Below are positions 25,324 to 34,468 of a DNA stretch of 34,747 nucleotides, piece by piece. Positions within the stretch are counted from its first letter, which is position 1; every line of letters begins with the position of its first letter. The translations under genes were made by a program, and so were the position numbers. The DNA is from an uncultured Clostridia bacterium (lineage in GTDB: Bacteria; Bacillota; Clostridia; Peptostreptococcales; Anaerovoracaceae). Below the pieces are notes generated by a model that was not told where the DNA came from, did not search any database, and saw only the letters and a program-made list of their open reading frames with translations. The DNA lies in the NCBI GenBank assembly GCA_946541285.1, contig CAMNJG010000001.1:1-34747 (forward strand), given 5' to 3'.

Positions 25324-26596
25324 CTGCCTCCTCCATGATTTCCGTAACCCGGGTCCATACGGAACCGTCCCGCAGACGAATCTTCAGTCCGCTTCCTTCC
25401 TGAAGTCCGGTTGTACCGGTCACCGCCCGTCCTGACGGATCCGTGACAATTGCGTAGCCCCGCTCGACGATCCTGTCCGGATTCCCTGCTTCCAGCAGGA
25501 GCTTCTGTTTCTCGAGATTTTCAGAACAGATCCATATTTTTTCCTGTATGGTCCGTTCCATATCATCCGACAGGCGTTCCAGTCCGGCTGCATATTTTTC
25601 CGTTCTGGAAGCCATGAAGCTTCCAAGAAACGAAGGCGTATATCGCTTCAGGGCTTCCGATTTCAGGGAATACTGATGCTGCAGGGAACGTATCAGCGAC
25701 TGCGGCGAATAGCGTTCTGCCGCGTTTTTTCTGGTCTGGTAGATTTTATCGAGTTTTTCACGAATCCCGTGCTCGAAAAGTTCTGTCACCTGCTGACGGA
25801 GCACCTGGACATCCGGGACCGCCATCACTGCCGCGGCTGTCGGCGTCTCTGCCCGGATATCCGCGGCAAAATCCGCGATGGTAAAATCCGTTTCGTGGCC
25901 GACTGCCGAAATCACCGGAATCTCTGAATCGTAAATCGCCCGGGCGACCGGTTCTTCATTGAAAGCCCACAGGTCTTCCAGGGATCCTCCGCCTCTTCCT
26001 GTAATGATCACATCCGTCTCCGGAAATTTCCGGTTGACCTCCCGGATCGCTGTGGAAATTTCCCCGGCCGCCTCCGGTCCCTGTACCAGCACCGGATAGA
26101 TAAGAATATCTGTAATCTGATTCCTGCTCCGGATGATTTTCAGCATATCCCGGAGTGCCGCGCCAGTATCGCTGGTGATGATACAGATTTTCCGCGGAAA
26201 TTCCGGGAGTTTTTTCTTTCGCTCCCTGCTGAAAATCCCTTCCGCGCTGAGCTTCGCGTACAGTGCCCGGTAAGCTGCCATCAGCGCGCCCTCACCAAAC
26301 GCTTCGACAGACTCCGCTGTCAGGGAGTACGTTCCGCCTTTTTCATAAACCGTCACTCGCCCTGTCGCCTTTACTTCCATCCCATCCTGCAGACGATAGC
26401 GCAGCCGCGACGCGTTCCTTTCCCACATCTGGCAGCGGATGCTCGCTTTGTCATCCTTCAGTGTGAAAAATACGGATCCGGAGCCGTGATACTTCAGGTT
26501 GGAAATTTCTCCGATCACGCCGACATTCATCATAATCGGATCGGTCTTAAAAATATTCGCGATATAACTGGTTAATCTGGATACTTTTACATCCAT
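25313..26596 (-). CDS. xseA: Exodeoxyribonuclease VII large subunit
   Basis: A 427-residue XseA: N-terminal OB-fold (about 1-100, including GEISNLKYHGSGSVFFTLKD) followed by the catalytic domain with SDTGAALRDML, ITGRGGGSLEDLWAFNEE and SAVGHETDFTIADFAADIRAETPT, then a coiled-coil region. The frame is open to 26902, but the extra 102 residues are Arg/Gly-rich, overlap the end of the aldolase gene and have no family counterpart. The start at 26596 has GGAGG 8 bases upstream and begins MDVKVSRLTSYI, the usual XseA opening. Confidence 0.95.
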   Translation of the reverse strand: MDVKVSRLTSYIANIFKTDPIMMNVGVIGEISNLKYHGSGSVFFTLKDDKASIRCQMWERNASRLRYRLQDGMEVKATGRVTVYEKGGTYSLTAESVEAFGEGALMAAYRALYAKLSAEGIFSRERKKKLPEFPRKICIITSDTGAALRDMLKIIRSRNQITDILIYPVLVQGPEAAGEISTAIREVNRKFPETDVIITGRGGGSLEDLWAFNEEPVARAIYDSEIPVISAVGHETDFTIADFAADIRAETPTAAAVMAVPDVQVLRQQVTELFEHGIREKLDKIYQTRKNAAERYSPQSLIRSLQHQYSLKSEALKRYTPSFLGSFMASRTEKYAAGLERLSDDMERTIQEKIWICSENLEKQKLLLEAGNPDRIVERGYAIVTDPSGRAVTGTTGLQEGSGLKIRLRDGSVWTRVTEIMEEADGK

Positions 26597-26634
26597 GCTT
26601 CCATCCTCCGGAAATTCACACCATTCCCTAGGGA

Positions 26635-27303
26635 TTACAGAACGATGCCGTAACGTTCCCTCCGGCTTTCCACCCCTGCTTTTTCTTCTTCGCTGAGCAG
26701 ATGTGCCTTTGGTCCAAGTCCGGTCAGGATCAGCATCTTCGCGTAATACTCCAGCGTTTCCAGCCGGAAGTACGCCCGTTCCATGGAATCCCCCCAGGTC
26801 ACCGCTCCGTGGTTTGCCAGCAGGACTGCCGCGTGTCCCTGCAGATAAGGAACAATGCTGTCCGCGAGTTCGGTTGTTCCCGGCAGGGCAAACGGCGCGC
26901 ACGGGACGGTTCCCAGGTTCAGCACGGCCTCATTGACCACTGCCTTATCCAGATCCATTCTGGCACAGGCAAACGCCGTGGAAAGAGGAGGATGCGCATG
27001 AACCACCGCGTTGACATCCGGCCGGTTCCGGTATACTGCCAGGTGGAGGTTGATTTCGGAGGAAATCCCCAGTTCTGTCTGCTTTTCCAGAATCCGGCCT
27101 TCCGCATCCACCTTCACCAGCATATCCGCCGTCATAAATCCCTTGGATACACCGGAAGGCGTCACCCAGAATCCGCCGTCGGCTGTCCGGCAGCTGATAT
27201 TGCCGTCATTGGCCGCGCAGTAATCCTTGTCATACATTCTTCTGCCGGCTTCCAGTATGTTCTCTTTCGCCTGTGTGTCATCCGGTAATTTTGTATTAAA
27301 CAT
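26635..27303 (-). CDS. Class II aldolase (fuculose-phosphate/MTRu-1-P type)
   Basis: A 222-residue class II aldolase/adducin protein. The zinc ligands are in VVHAHPP (near 100-106) and LLANHGAVT (near 160-168), and the catalytic glutamate is in SSEINLHLAVY (near 81-91). NDGNISCR near 32 and TPSGVSKG near 47 bind the phosphate. Family members cleave fuculose-1-phosphate, ribulose phosphates or, in the DHAP shunt, 5-deoxy- or 5-(methylthio)ribulose-1-phosphate to DHAP and an aldehyde. Its start overlaps mtnA by 8 bases, which favours the last activity; a MtnB dehydratase is an alternative. Confidence 0.87.
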   Translation of the reverse strand: MFNTKLPDDTQAKENILEAGRRMYDKDYCAANDGNISCRTADGGFWVTPSGVSKGFMTADMLVKVDAEGRILEKQTELGISSEINLHLAVYRNRPDVNAVVHAHPPLSTAFACARMDLDKAVVNEAVLNLGTVPCAPFALPGTTELADSIVPYLQGHAAVLLANHGAVTWGDSMERAYFRLETLEYYAKMLILTGLGPKAHLLSEEEKAGVESRRERYGIVL

Positions 27304-28426
27304 TTTTTCCCCTCGCTTTCTTTGACTGCTCTTCCTCCGCTTTTATCGTCTTCCGGAGATCCCGCATCGTCTTATTATATGGCGGGCGGATCACACCGTA
27401 TTCTGTAATAATCCCGGAAATCAGGCTGTTATCTGTCACATCGAAGGAAGGGTTGTACGTCTGTACGCCTTCCGGCGCCATCGGCTGTTCGTACCACATT
27501 TCCCGGATCTCGCTGCCGGGACGCTCCTCGATTTTAATCCCGCTTCCTTTCGGAATCGAAAAATCGATGGAAGACGTCGGCGCCGCGATATAGAACGGGA
27601 TGTCAAAATGCTTCGCGAGGATGGCGACTCCCAGTGTCCCGATTTTATTGGCCGCGTCACCGTTTAACGCGACCCGGTCGCAGCCGGTAATCACTGCCTG
27701 GACTTTTCCCTCTTTCATCACGGTCGCTGCCATGTTGTCGCAGATCAGTGTCACATCCACTCCCGCGTTCTGCAGCTCAAAGGCGGTCAGCCTGGCTCCC
27801 TGCAGCAGCGGACGGGTCTCGTCCGCGTATACTTTAAACCCGTAGCCTTTTTCCTGCCCGAGATAGATCGGCGCCGTGGCGGTACCGTAACGGACGGTAG
27901 CCAGCCTGCCGGCGTTGCAGTGTGTCAGGATGCCCTGTCCCGGTTCCAGCAGTTCCAGACCATTCTCGCCGAGCCGGCGGCAGACCTCGATATCCTGATC
28001 CCGGATCAGCAGAGCTTCACGCTTCAGTTCCATCACGATGCCATCCACGCCAAGTCCTTCACAGAGCTCAGCCCGTTTCAGCATCCGGTCTACGGCCCAC
28101 TGGAGATTGACCGCTGTCGGGCGCGCGCTGCGGATCACCCCGGCATGCATCTTCAGTGCCTGCATGAAAGGCTCTTCCTGTTCCAGCCCATTCTCCATCA
28201 GTTTATTTGCCAGAACATAGACTGCTATAGCCGCTGCCACGCCGATCGCCGGAGCGCCGCGGACCTTCAGCAGATAGATCGCCTGACGGATCTCCATCAG
28301 CTCATCCAGTTCGAGAAACTCCACTTTCCCCGGAAGCTGCGTCTGATCGAGGATCACCAGCTTTTTTCCGTCATCCGAAAGGCCAACGGTATCAAAATCA
28401 CCATTTGCCACGTCTCTTTTCATCAT
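27296..28426 (-). CDS. mtnA: 5-methylthioribose-1-phosphate isomerase
   Basis: A 376-residue member of the MtnA/eIF2B-related family. LLKVRGAPAIGVAAA (near 53-67), ILTHCNAGRLATVRYGTA with the catalytic cysteine (near 168), ICDNMAATVM and GCDRVALNGDAANKIGT with the catalytic aspartate (near 249), and YIAAPTSSID are all present. It isomerises methylthioribose-1-phosphate (and 5-deoxyribose-1-phosphate) to the ribulose form. AGGAG lies 7 bases before the ATG. No kinase or nucleoside phosphorylase lies next to it, so upstream salvage steps must be encoded elsewhere. Confidence 0.94.
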   Translation of the reverse strand: MMKRDVANGDFDTVGLSDDGKKLVILDQTQLPGKVEFLELDELMEIRQAIYLLKVRGAPAIGVAAAIAVYVLANKLMENGLEQEEPFMQALKMHAGVIRSARPTAVNLQWAVDRMLKRAELCEGLGVDGIVMELKREALLIRDQDIEVCRRLGENGLELLEPGQGILTHCNAGRLATVRYGTATAPIYLGQEKGYGFKVYADETRPLLQGARLTAFELQNAGVDVTLICDNMAATVMKEGKVQAVITGCDRVALNGDAANKIGTLGVAILAKHFDIPFYIAAPTSSIDFSIPKGSGIKIEERPGSEIREMWYEQPMAPEGVQTYNPSFDVTDNSLISGIITEYGVIRPPYNKTMRDLRKTIKAEEEQSKKARGKNV

Positions 28427-28495
28427 TTTTCTGCTCCTGTTTTTCGTGATTTTTCCGTATGGTAAAGAACGAGTCGTACCTCCGGTCCCGTCATG

Positions 28496-29674
28496 TTATA
28501 AAGACTCACGCATCGCTGCGGCCGCTTTTTCCGCAAAAGTTTTCATTGCCTCCGCTTCCTGGAAGACAGCCTGCGCCTGGGTCGGACTGCCGCCACCCCG
28601 GCCGCCTTCCGCCAGGGTTTTCACCAGTTTTCCGCACTGGACCGGCGAGCCTTCCGGCGCGGTCAGCAGCACGCACAGCGCGGCATCCGAATAGAGTACA
28701 GCCGGCATTTCCGCCAGTTCCGACATTTTTTTCGTGATCGTCCGCAGATAATCCATATCGGCTCCTTCGATACCGGCGCATGCCACCTGCGTGCCACCGG
28801 AAACCAGCTCCCGGGCTTTCGCCAGGGCGGACGCGGTTTTAAAGTCATTGTACTCCCTGCGGATACGTTCATTCTTGTTTTCCACTTTTTCGATTTTATC
28901 CAGCAGCGTGAATTCATCCGCGGAATAACGCTCTGACAGAACCGTCACGTCCACATGCTTCTGCTGGTAATCCCGCAGGGCCCTCCAGCCGCATTTGAAA
29001 TGCACCCGTGTCAGCTGTTTGTATTTTTCGGTACCGGTAATTTTGATGATCCCGATCTGTGAGGTATCGGACAGATGCGGACAACAGCACGCCACACAGT
29101 CCACGCCCGGAACACTGACTACGATGATGTCTTCTTCGACCTTGAGTTCTTTCCTCAGTGGATACTTCCTGGCATCTTCCGCGCTGCGGAGCAGATCCAC
29201 CTGCACAGGGATGGCATCGTATACAGCCTGATTCGCCCGGTTCTCCACATCCCGGATCATCTCGTCTGTCAGTTCCAGTGTATCCAGGTCAAAGGTTCCG
29301 TCGGTATCCCCGAGATGGAAGCCTTTATTATCCAGATTGTATACACTTTTAAAAATCCCTGACAGGATATGTTCTCCGAGGTGGTTCTGCATGTGGTCGA
29401 AGCGCCGCTGCCAGTCCAGTACGAGTTTTACGGAATCGCCCGGTTTCAGCGCGGACGCCTCTGCTTCGGAATCCAGTGTATGGATGATCTCATCTCCTTT
29501 TTCCGTAACGCTTTTCAGCGGGTATCCGCCCAGGGTTCCCAGATCCCATGGCTGCCCTCCGGAATCCGGCGCGAAAATCGTCCGGTCCAGGATCACATCC
29601 GCTCCCTCGGTCCGCACCACCTTCGCCTCCAGCTCTTTCCGATATCGTTCTTTCTGATATGTTTTTTCTGTCAT
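28496..29674 (-). CDS. Alanyl-tRNA editing protein, AlaX-L type
   Basis: A 392-residue protein related to the editing part of alanyl-tRNA synthetase. The zinc site is formed by HMQNHLGEH (94-102, HxxxH) and a C-terminal-type CVACCCPH (near 209-216). FAPDSGGQPWD (34-44) matches the N-terminal barrel. After a coiled-coil region (about 255-300) comes a DHHA1 domain ending GGRGGGSPTQAQA. Such proteins hydrolyse Ser- or Gly-tRNA(Ala) in trans. AAAGGATAACAAC precedes the ATG. It lies 69 bases upstream of mtnA; a 165-base gap separates it from the DUF2344 gene, in which I see no clear terminator. Confidence 0.91.
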   Translation of the reverse strand: MTEKTYQKERYRKELEAKVVRTEGADVILDRTIFAPDSGGQPWDLGTLGGYPLKSVTEKGDEIIHTLDSEAEASALKPGDSVKLVLDWQRRFDHMQNHLGEHILSGIFKSVYNLDNKGFHLGDTDGTFDLDTLELTDEMIRDVENRANQAVYDAIPVQVDLLRSAEDARKYPLRKELKVEEDIIVVSVPGVDCVACCCPHLSDTSQIGIIKITGTEKYKQLTRVHFKCGWRALRDYQQKHVDVTVLSERYSADEFTLLDKIEKVENKNERIRREYNDFKTASALAKARELVSGGTQVACAGIEGADMDYLRTITKKMSELAEMPAVLYSDAALCVLLTAPEGSPVQCGKLVKTLAEGGRGGGSPTQAQAVFQEAEAMKTFAEKAAAAMRESL

Positions 29675-29839
29675 GTTGTTATCCTTTTCGTCTGTTTCCT
29701 CTGAGAAAGTACTGTAATCACCGATCTCTTCTTCTCCGTATCCCCTTCTTCTGATAGCGGTATCCCAGCGTTTCCTGCAGAACAGGAATATGATGGTCCA
29801 GACTATATCCCCAGATTAAATTCGAAGCATTTTTCCTCT

Positions 29840-30547
29840 TTACCCCCCAAACTCATACAGTGGCTTCAGATGCCCTTTCGCGTCAGCGAAGTACATCTCC
29901 TTCCGGGTGTACAGCCAGTCACTTTCTTCGTAATCCAGGCCACAGAACGCGCAGAATTCCTTCATCAGAATCTGCGGGTTCAGGCTGCCGGTATTTCCCG
30001 CGCCCAGCATCATCGTCAGGATCAGCTTTTTTTCATGAATCAGGCTCATCGAATGAATATTGGGACGGATATCGGTCTCCACATCCTTCCGTTTCTTTTT
30101 GGAATACCTGACGCTCAGGATCGAATCCTGCGCCAGGAAGGCTTCCAGTCTTTCCTGCAAAAGCCGCACAGGATCCTGTTCCCCCCGGTACTCCGCAGTA
30201 TACTCCGCGTAACGGAGCACAGCGGCCGCCGCCGTCTTGCCGGTCTCCTTCAGTTTCCGGCACATCAGTGCTTTCAGGCCAGGCGGCATATGGGCATTGA
30301 GCTGCTCCGCCGCTTCCTGCGGGGTATAATCCACCTCTGTTTCAAACTCCAGATAATCGCCCCGGCTTTCAAAGCCAAGGGACAGGGGCATCGCGAAGCC
30401 GATCTTCGCGTGAGGATTAAACCCGTTGGAATAACTGAGTTTCAGACCGGAACGGCGGAAGGTTCTCTGAAAAACCCTCAGAAGATCCAGATGGGAGATA
30501 AAGCGGATGCCACCCTGTTTTGAAAATTTCAGTAAATATCTGCTCAT
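29840..30547 (-). CDS. TIGR03936/DUF2344 radical-SAM-linked protein
   Basis: A 235-residue protein of the DUF2344 family: YLLKFSKQGGIRFISHLDLLRVFQ at the N-terminus (positions about 4-27), then FRRSGLKLSYSNGFNPHAKIGFAMPL. It is almost always encoded next to, or fused with, the TIGR03960 radical SAM protein, and here it overlaps that gene by four bases (ATGA). The function is unknown; roles in tRNA or ribosome-related modification have been suggested from the common neighbourhood with ribosomal protein genes elsewhere, but those genes are absent here. Confidence 0.9.
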   Translation of the reverse strand: MSRYLLKFSKQGGIRFISHLDLLRVFQRTFRRSGLKLSYSNGFNPHAKIGFAMPLSLGFESRGDYLEFETEVDYTPQEAAEQLNAHMPPGLKALMCRKLKETGKTAAAAVLRYAEYTAEYRGEQDPVRLLQERLEAFLAQDSILSVRYSKKKRKDVETDIRPNIHSMSLIHEKKLILTMMLGAGNTGSLNPQILMKEFCAFCGLDYEESDWLYTRKEMYFADAKGHLKPLYEFGG

Positions 30548-32415
30548 GCTTCCACCTGCCTGTAATTCGCGCTCAGTTCATACACCGGACATTCCACAAA
30601 ACGCTTCACACCGCAGCCGGTGCAGCCTTTGCGGCAGTCCTGCGTCTGGATTCCCTGCATGGCCTTTTTCATTTCTTTCAGCATATACTGCTTGCTGACA
30701 CCACAGTCGATGATTTCCCACGGCAGATACTCATCCTCGCCTCTGGCGCGCCGGGAATAGAAATCCGGATCCACTCCGGTATCCTCAAAAGCCTGCAGCC
30801 ATCTGGAATAATCAAAAAACTCCGTCCAGCCATCAAATTTACATCCCAGCTCCCAGGCACGGATCAGTGAAGCGCAGACCTTCCGGTCCCCTCTGGCAAA
30901 AACAGCTTCCAGATAACTGGTTTCCGTACCGTGATACTGATAGGAAACATTTTTCAGCTTTTTCAGCCGGTCCTTGAGATAATAGTGCTTCCGGTTAAAC
31001 TCTTCCGGGGAATCCTGGGCGGCCCACTGGAACGGCGTATCCGCTTTCGGTACAAAATTGGAAACGCTGACAGTGACGTTGAACTTGCCTTTGCGTTCAC
31101 TGACCCGCCGGTAAATGGAGACGATATTCCGGGCGATCTCCGCGATACCGTCCAGATCCTCATCGGTTTCTCCGGGAAGTCCGATCATAAAGTAAAGCTT
31201 GATATTGGTATAGCCCATCCGGATGACCTTTTCAGCAGCCGTATAGATATGCTCATCGGTGATCGATTTGTTGATGATATCCCGCAGGCGCTGGGTCCCG
31301 GCCTCCGGAGCGAAAGTCAGACCGGTTTTCCGGAATTCCTGAATCTCGTGCAGAACCTCTTCCGAAAAAGAATCCAGCCGCAGTGATGGCAGGGACAATC
31401 CTGCTTTCACAGCTTTGCAGTCCGCCATCAGATCCCGCACCAGCGGCTCGATCTGCGAATAATCGCTCGTCGAGAGTGACAGGAGGCTCATCTCATCATA
31501 TCCGGTATTCTGCAGGCTTTCTGAGGCATACTGCCGCACCTGCTCCGGGGAACGCTCCCGGACAGGACGGCAGATCATCCCGGCCTGGCAGAAACGGCAG
31601 CCTCTGGTACAGCCGCGGAACAGTTCGACCACGGTCCGGTTATGTACGGTATCCGTAAACGGAACAACCGGATGCAGCGGGAACGGCACATGGTCCATGT
31701 CCATGACAAAACGCTTCACAATCTGATCCGGCGCAGCTCCGTACAGTTTCTGATGCCCCGTCATCCTGCCCGACTCATCATACTGTGCCTCATAAAAAGA
31801 AGGAACATAAACACCTTCGATACGGGCCAGTTCCTGCAGGAGCTGTGGCCTGCTCCAATTCTCTTTTTTGGACCGGCGGATGAGATCCGTGACCTGTACC
31901 AGCACTTCCTCTCCGTCTCCGGGCATAAAGAAATCAAAAATATCCGCCAGCGGTTCCGGATTAAAGGAACAGTTTCCTCCTCCCGCAATAATCGGATGCT
32001 CCTCTGAGCGATCCCTGCTGTAAAAAGGGATACCGGCCAGATCCAGCATATTGACGATATTCGTAAACGAAAGCTCGTACTGGAGGGTAAATCCCAGGAT
32101 GTCCATCTCCGCCGCAGGCTGCTTGTCCTCCAGAGTAAACAGTGGAACGCCTTCTTCTCTCATCAGCGTTTCCATATCGGCTCCGGGAGCAAACAGTCTC
32201 TGGCAATAGACTCCTTTCTGGCTGTTCAGAACATGATAAATGATCTGGAGTCCAAGATAGGACATCCCGATTTCGTACAGATCCGGGAAACAGAATCCCC
32301 AGAAAACCTCTGTTTCATCCGGAGCCTTATGGACTTCATAAAGCTCGCCCCCCATATAGGAGGCAGGTTTATTCACTTTGGTCAGCAGTTTTTCAATCCT
32401 GTCAAAAAGATTCAT
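30544..32415 (-). CDS. TIGR03960 radical SAM protein
   Basis: A 623-residue radical SAM enzyme with an N-terminal B12-binding-like region (about 1-240, FPDLYEIGMSYLGLQIIY) and a radical SAM core whose 4Fe-4S motif CxxxCxxC is in RGCTRGCRFCQAGMI (near 268-275). APEAGTQRLRDIINK and KLYFMIGLPGETDEDL belong to the core. The C-terminus has a second cysteine cluster, CRKGCTGCGVKRFVEC (near 598-613), probably another cluster site. The substrate is unknown. It would depend on suf-assembled clusters and release 5'-deoxyadenosine. Together with the DUF2344 gene it forms a conserved two-gene unit. Confidence 0.92.
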   Translation of the reverse strand: MNLFDRIEKLLTKVNKPASYMGGELYEVHKAPDETEVFWGFCFPDLYEIGMSYLGLQIIYHVLNSQKGVYCQRLFAPGADMETLMREEGVPLFTLEDKQPAAEMDILGFTLQYELSFTNIVNMLDLAGIPFYSRDRSEEHPIIAGGGNCSFNPEPLADIFDFFMPGDGEEVLVQVTDLIRRSKKENWSRPQLLQELARIEGVYVPSFYEAQYDESGRMTGHQKLYGAAPDQIVKRFVMDMDHVPFPLHPVVPFTDTVHNRTVVELFRGCTRGCRFCQAGMICRPVRERSPEQVRQYASESLQNTGYDEMSLLSLSTSDYSQIEPLVRDLMADCKAVKAGLSLPSLRLDSFSEEVLHEIQEFRKTGLTFAPEAGTQRLRDIINKSITDEHIYTAAEKVIRMGYTNIKLYFMIGLPGETDEDLDGIAEIARNIVSIYRRVSERKGKFNVTVSVSNFVPKADTPFQWAAQDSPEEFNRKHYYLKDRLKKLKNVSYQYHGTETSYLEAVFARGDRKVCASLIRAWELGCKFDGWTEFFDYSRWLQAFEDTGVDPDFYSRRARGEDEYLPWEIIDCGVSKQYMLKEMKKAMQGIQTQDCRKGCTGCGVKRFVECPVYELSANYRQVEA

Positions 32416-32503
32416 AGTCTTCCATTATTTCCTTCCCTTACAGCAATCTTCTGAAAATTCCCTCTCCGTAAACCTGGCCCGGTTACTGTTTGGTGTTCAA
32501 ACA

Positions 32504-32601
32504 TAATTAGTGTCTGCTCATTAAGTCCCCGTCGGACTTAATGATGCAGGCAGCTAAACTGATATTTTAATGTTTTTCGGTTAATGAGCACGCATTAATT
32601 A
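32504..32601. repeat. Palindromic repeat, degenerate copy downstream of the trifunctional gene
   Basis: The outer arms 32504-32524 and 32581-32601 pair in 18 of 21 positions. Within, CATTAAGTCC (32519-32528) and GGACTTAATG (32534-32543) form a perfect hairpin. Bases about 32510-32551 match the reverse complement of about 34538-34578 with very few differences, so this is an inverted copy of the cloverleaf element at 34469-34584, with its other half decayed. It accounts for most of the 195-base gap 32416-32610. No promoter for the radical SAM gene could be identified with confidence. Confidence 0.65.
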
Positions 32602-32610
32602 TATAAAAAA

Positions 32611-34395
32611 TCACGATAATCCCGGTTCCGGGATCTCCAGGTCGTATCGGTCCGCGTATTCTTTTGTGAGATCAAACAGCTCATAGCCTCCCCGGTTGAT
32701 CTTCAGCTTCAGCACATCCGGCAGCTGACGGCCGGTCAGTTCGCATTTCAGTACCCGCAGTACTCCGGAATGCGCGACAATCACTATATCTCCCGGTTCC
32801 TGCTGCACGATTTCGTTAAATTTCGCGACGACCCGTTCTCTCAGATCATAAAAATTCTCAGACTCCGCATCGATCCGGTAACTGAGAAGATGTTCGCCCC
32901 GTGCTTCATACTGCTCCGGATATTTCTCCCGTATCTCCCGGATCGGCCTGCCGTCCCAGCCTCCCAGGTTCATTTCCCGGAATTCCGGTACTTTCTGAAT
33001 CGTCAGATCCAGCCCGGTTCCCGGAATCATCATTTCCGCGCTCTGGACAGCCCGCTTCAGATCACTGCAGTAAAGTGTGGAAGTATGGATGTCAAAATGG
33101 GTCAGCTCAATCCCCGCAATCCGGCACTGTTCACGCCCTTCATCATTGAGAGGTACATCGGTCTGCCCGAGAAAAATCTTTTCCCGGTGTTTTTCCGTTT
33201 CCCCATGCCGGATGAGGAAAACCCGTCTGAGGGGTACTTCCGCGGCCTGACGCGCTTTTTCATCATGCTCCAGAAGGAACTTGTACAGGCTTTTTTCGAT
33301 TTTCAGATTGATATAGTTCAGTACCGCATAGGTGCATCCGATTTTTGATTCAATCGCCTGTACCGCTTCCAGGTCATCCTTGAAACGCAGGAGTACAGGA
33401 GCCAGTCTCTGCTCCAGGGTCACCAGCTTGTCTTCCTGACGGAATTTGTCCGCCAGGCAGATAATATCCTTTTCCGTAATATCATATACCGGCAGTGGAT
33501 GCTGATAATCCATATGATCCTTAATGATATCCGCGACTTCCGGATACCCGTAGTCCAGCATCAGCCTGGCGCCTTCTTCTGCGTGGTCCGGTTTCATGCG
33601 CAATACATCATGCAGGGATCCAGAGGCCCGGATCAGCGGAATCGACAGAAACATCCCGTGCCGGTTCAGTTCTTCCGCAATCAGCAGCGCTGTCTCTGTC
33701 ACAGCCATACAATGCTTAATGATATGGGAAGGGGTGCCCTCCCGGTCAAGGATCCTGCGGCACTGTTCCTCATTCGGATATTTGTGGGTTCTGTAAAACT
33801 CAAGCAGTGCTTTATAGGCTTCCTGTGTATCCATATCGTACAGGATGCTCTCACAGTGCGTATCGACACGGATCATGCTGTGTTCATGCGGGGCCGTGAC
33901 GGATTTCATGCCGTTTTCCCCGTCGGAACGCAGAACTTCCTCTACCAGCCCGCCCGGTACCAGAAGCGGATGCGCTTTTTTGCCACCGCAACAGGCCACC
34001 ACAAATTCGCTGCGGTCGGAATCATAATACCGGTTCATCAGGGCTTTGAAAATATATGGCGGGATCAGTGGAACGTCCACCGGTGTCATGAGAATACAGT
34101 CATGACCATCCTGTTTCGCGGCCTCCAGCCCCTTTTTCACAGAGGTAAACATCCCGTCCGCGAAGTGCTCATTATAAACGATCCGGACAGTTTCATCCTT
34201 CAGGTACTCTTCGATCTGCCCGGACTGGTATCCGGTCACAACATAGATATCCCGGATCCCGGCGATTCTGAAGTTTTCAACAAGAATTCCCAGTGGACAA
34301 CTGTTGCCGATCCTCATAAGTGGCTTAAAGTCATGCATTCTCGACGAATATCCCGCCGAGAGAATCAGACCTGCCGGATTTCTGTCTTTCATCAT
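32611..34395 (-). CDS. Trifunctional MobA-like nucleotidyltransferase, HD and histidine phosphatase protein
   Basis: A 594-residue fusion of three domains. Residues about 7-195 are a MocA/MobA-like nucleotidyltransferase (AGLILSAGYSSRM, FKPLMRIG, MTPVDVPLIPP). About 205-350 is an HD hydrolase domain (HIIKHCMAVTETALL, GSLHDVLRMK). About 385-590 is a histidine phosphatase (VFLIRHGETEKH with the catalytic histidine, LYCSDLKRAVQSAE, VIVAHSGVLRVL). MocA-type enzymes attach CMP to the molybdopterin cofactor for molybdenum hydroxylases; the other domains may remove faulty nucleotide products. That role is inferred. The open frame extends to 34557, but the start at 34395 is chosen because AAGGAG lies 9 bases upstream and the N-terminal extension would be translated from repeat DNA. 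Confidence 0.86.
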   Translation of the reverse strand: MMKDRNPAGLILSAGYSSRMHDFKPLMRIGNSCPLGILVENFRIAGIRDIYVVTGYQSGQIEEYLKDETVRIVYNEHFADGMFTSVKKGLEAAKQDGHDCILMTPVDVPLIPPYIFKALMNRYYDSDRSEFVVACCGGKKAHPLLVPGGLVEEVLRSDGENGMKSVTAPHEHSMIRVDTHCESILYDMDTQEAYKALLEFYRTHKYPNEEQCRRILDREGTPSHIIKHCMAVTETALLIAEELNRHGMFLSIPLIRASGSLHDVLRMKPDHAEEGARLMLDYGYPEVADIIKDHMDYQHPLPVYDITEKDIICLADKFRQEDKLVTLEQRLAPVLLRFKDDLEAVQAIESKIGCTYAVLNYINLKIEKSLYKFLLEHDEKARQAAEVPLRRVFLIRHGETEKHREKIFLGQTDVPLNDEGREQCRIAGIELTHFDIHTSTLYCSDLKRAVQSAEMMIPGTGLDLTIQKVPEFREMNLGGWDGRPIREIREKYPEQYEARGEHLLSYRIDAESENFYDLRERVVAKFNEIVQQEPGDIVIVAHSGVLRVLKCELTGRQLPDVLKLKINRGGYELFDLTKEYADRYDLEIPEPGLS

Positions 34396-34468
34396 CGTGG
34401 ACATCTCCTTAGTCATTCCAGGTTCCTTACAGGATTCACTTTTATATGGAAAATCCCTGCCGGGCATC

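Noticed and set aside
26597..26902. N-terminal extension of xseA by 102 codons
   Set aside because: Overlaps the aldolase gene, is Arg/Gly-rich and has no counterpart in XseA; the start with GGAGG at 26596 fits the family.
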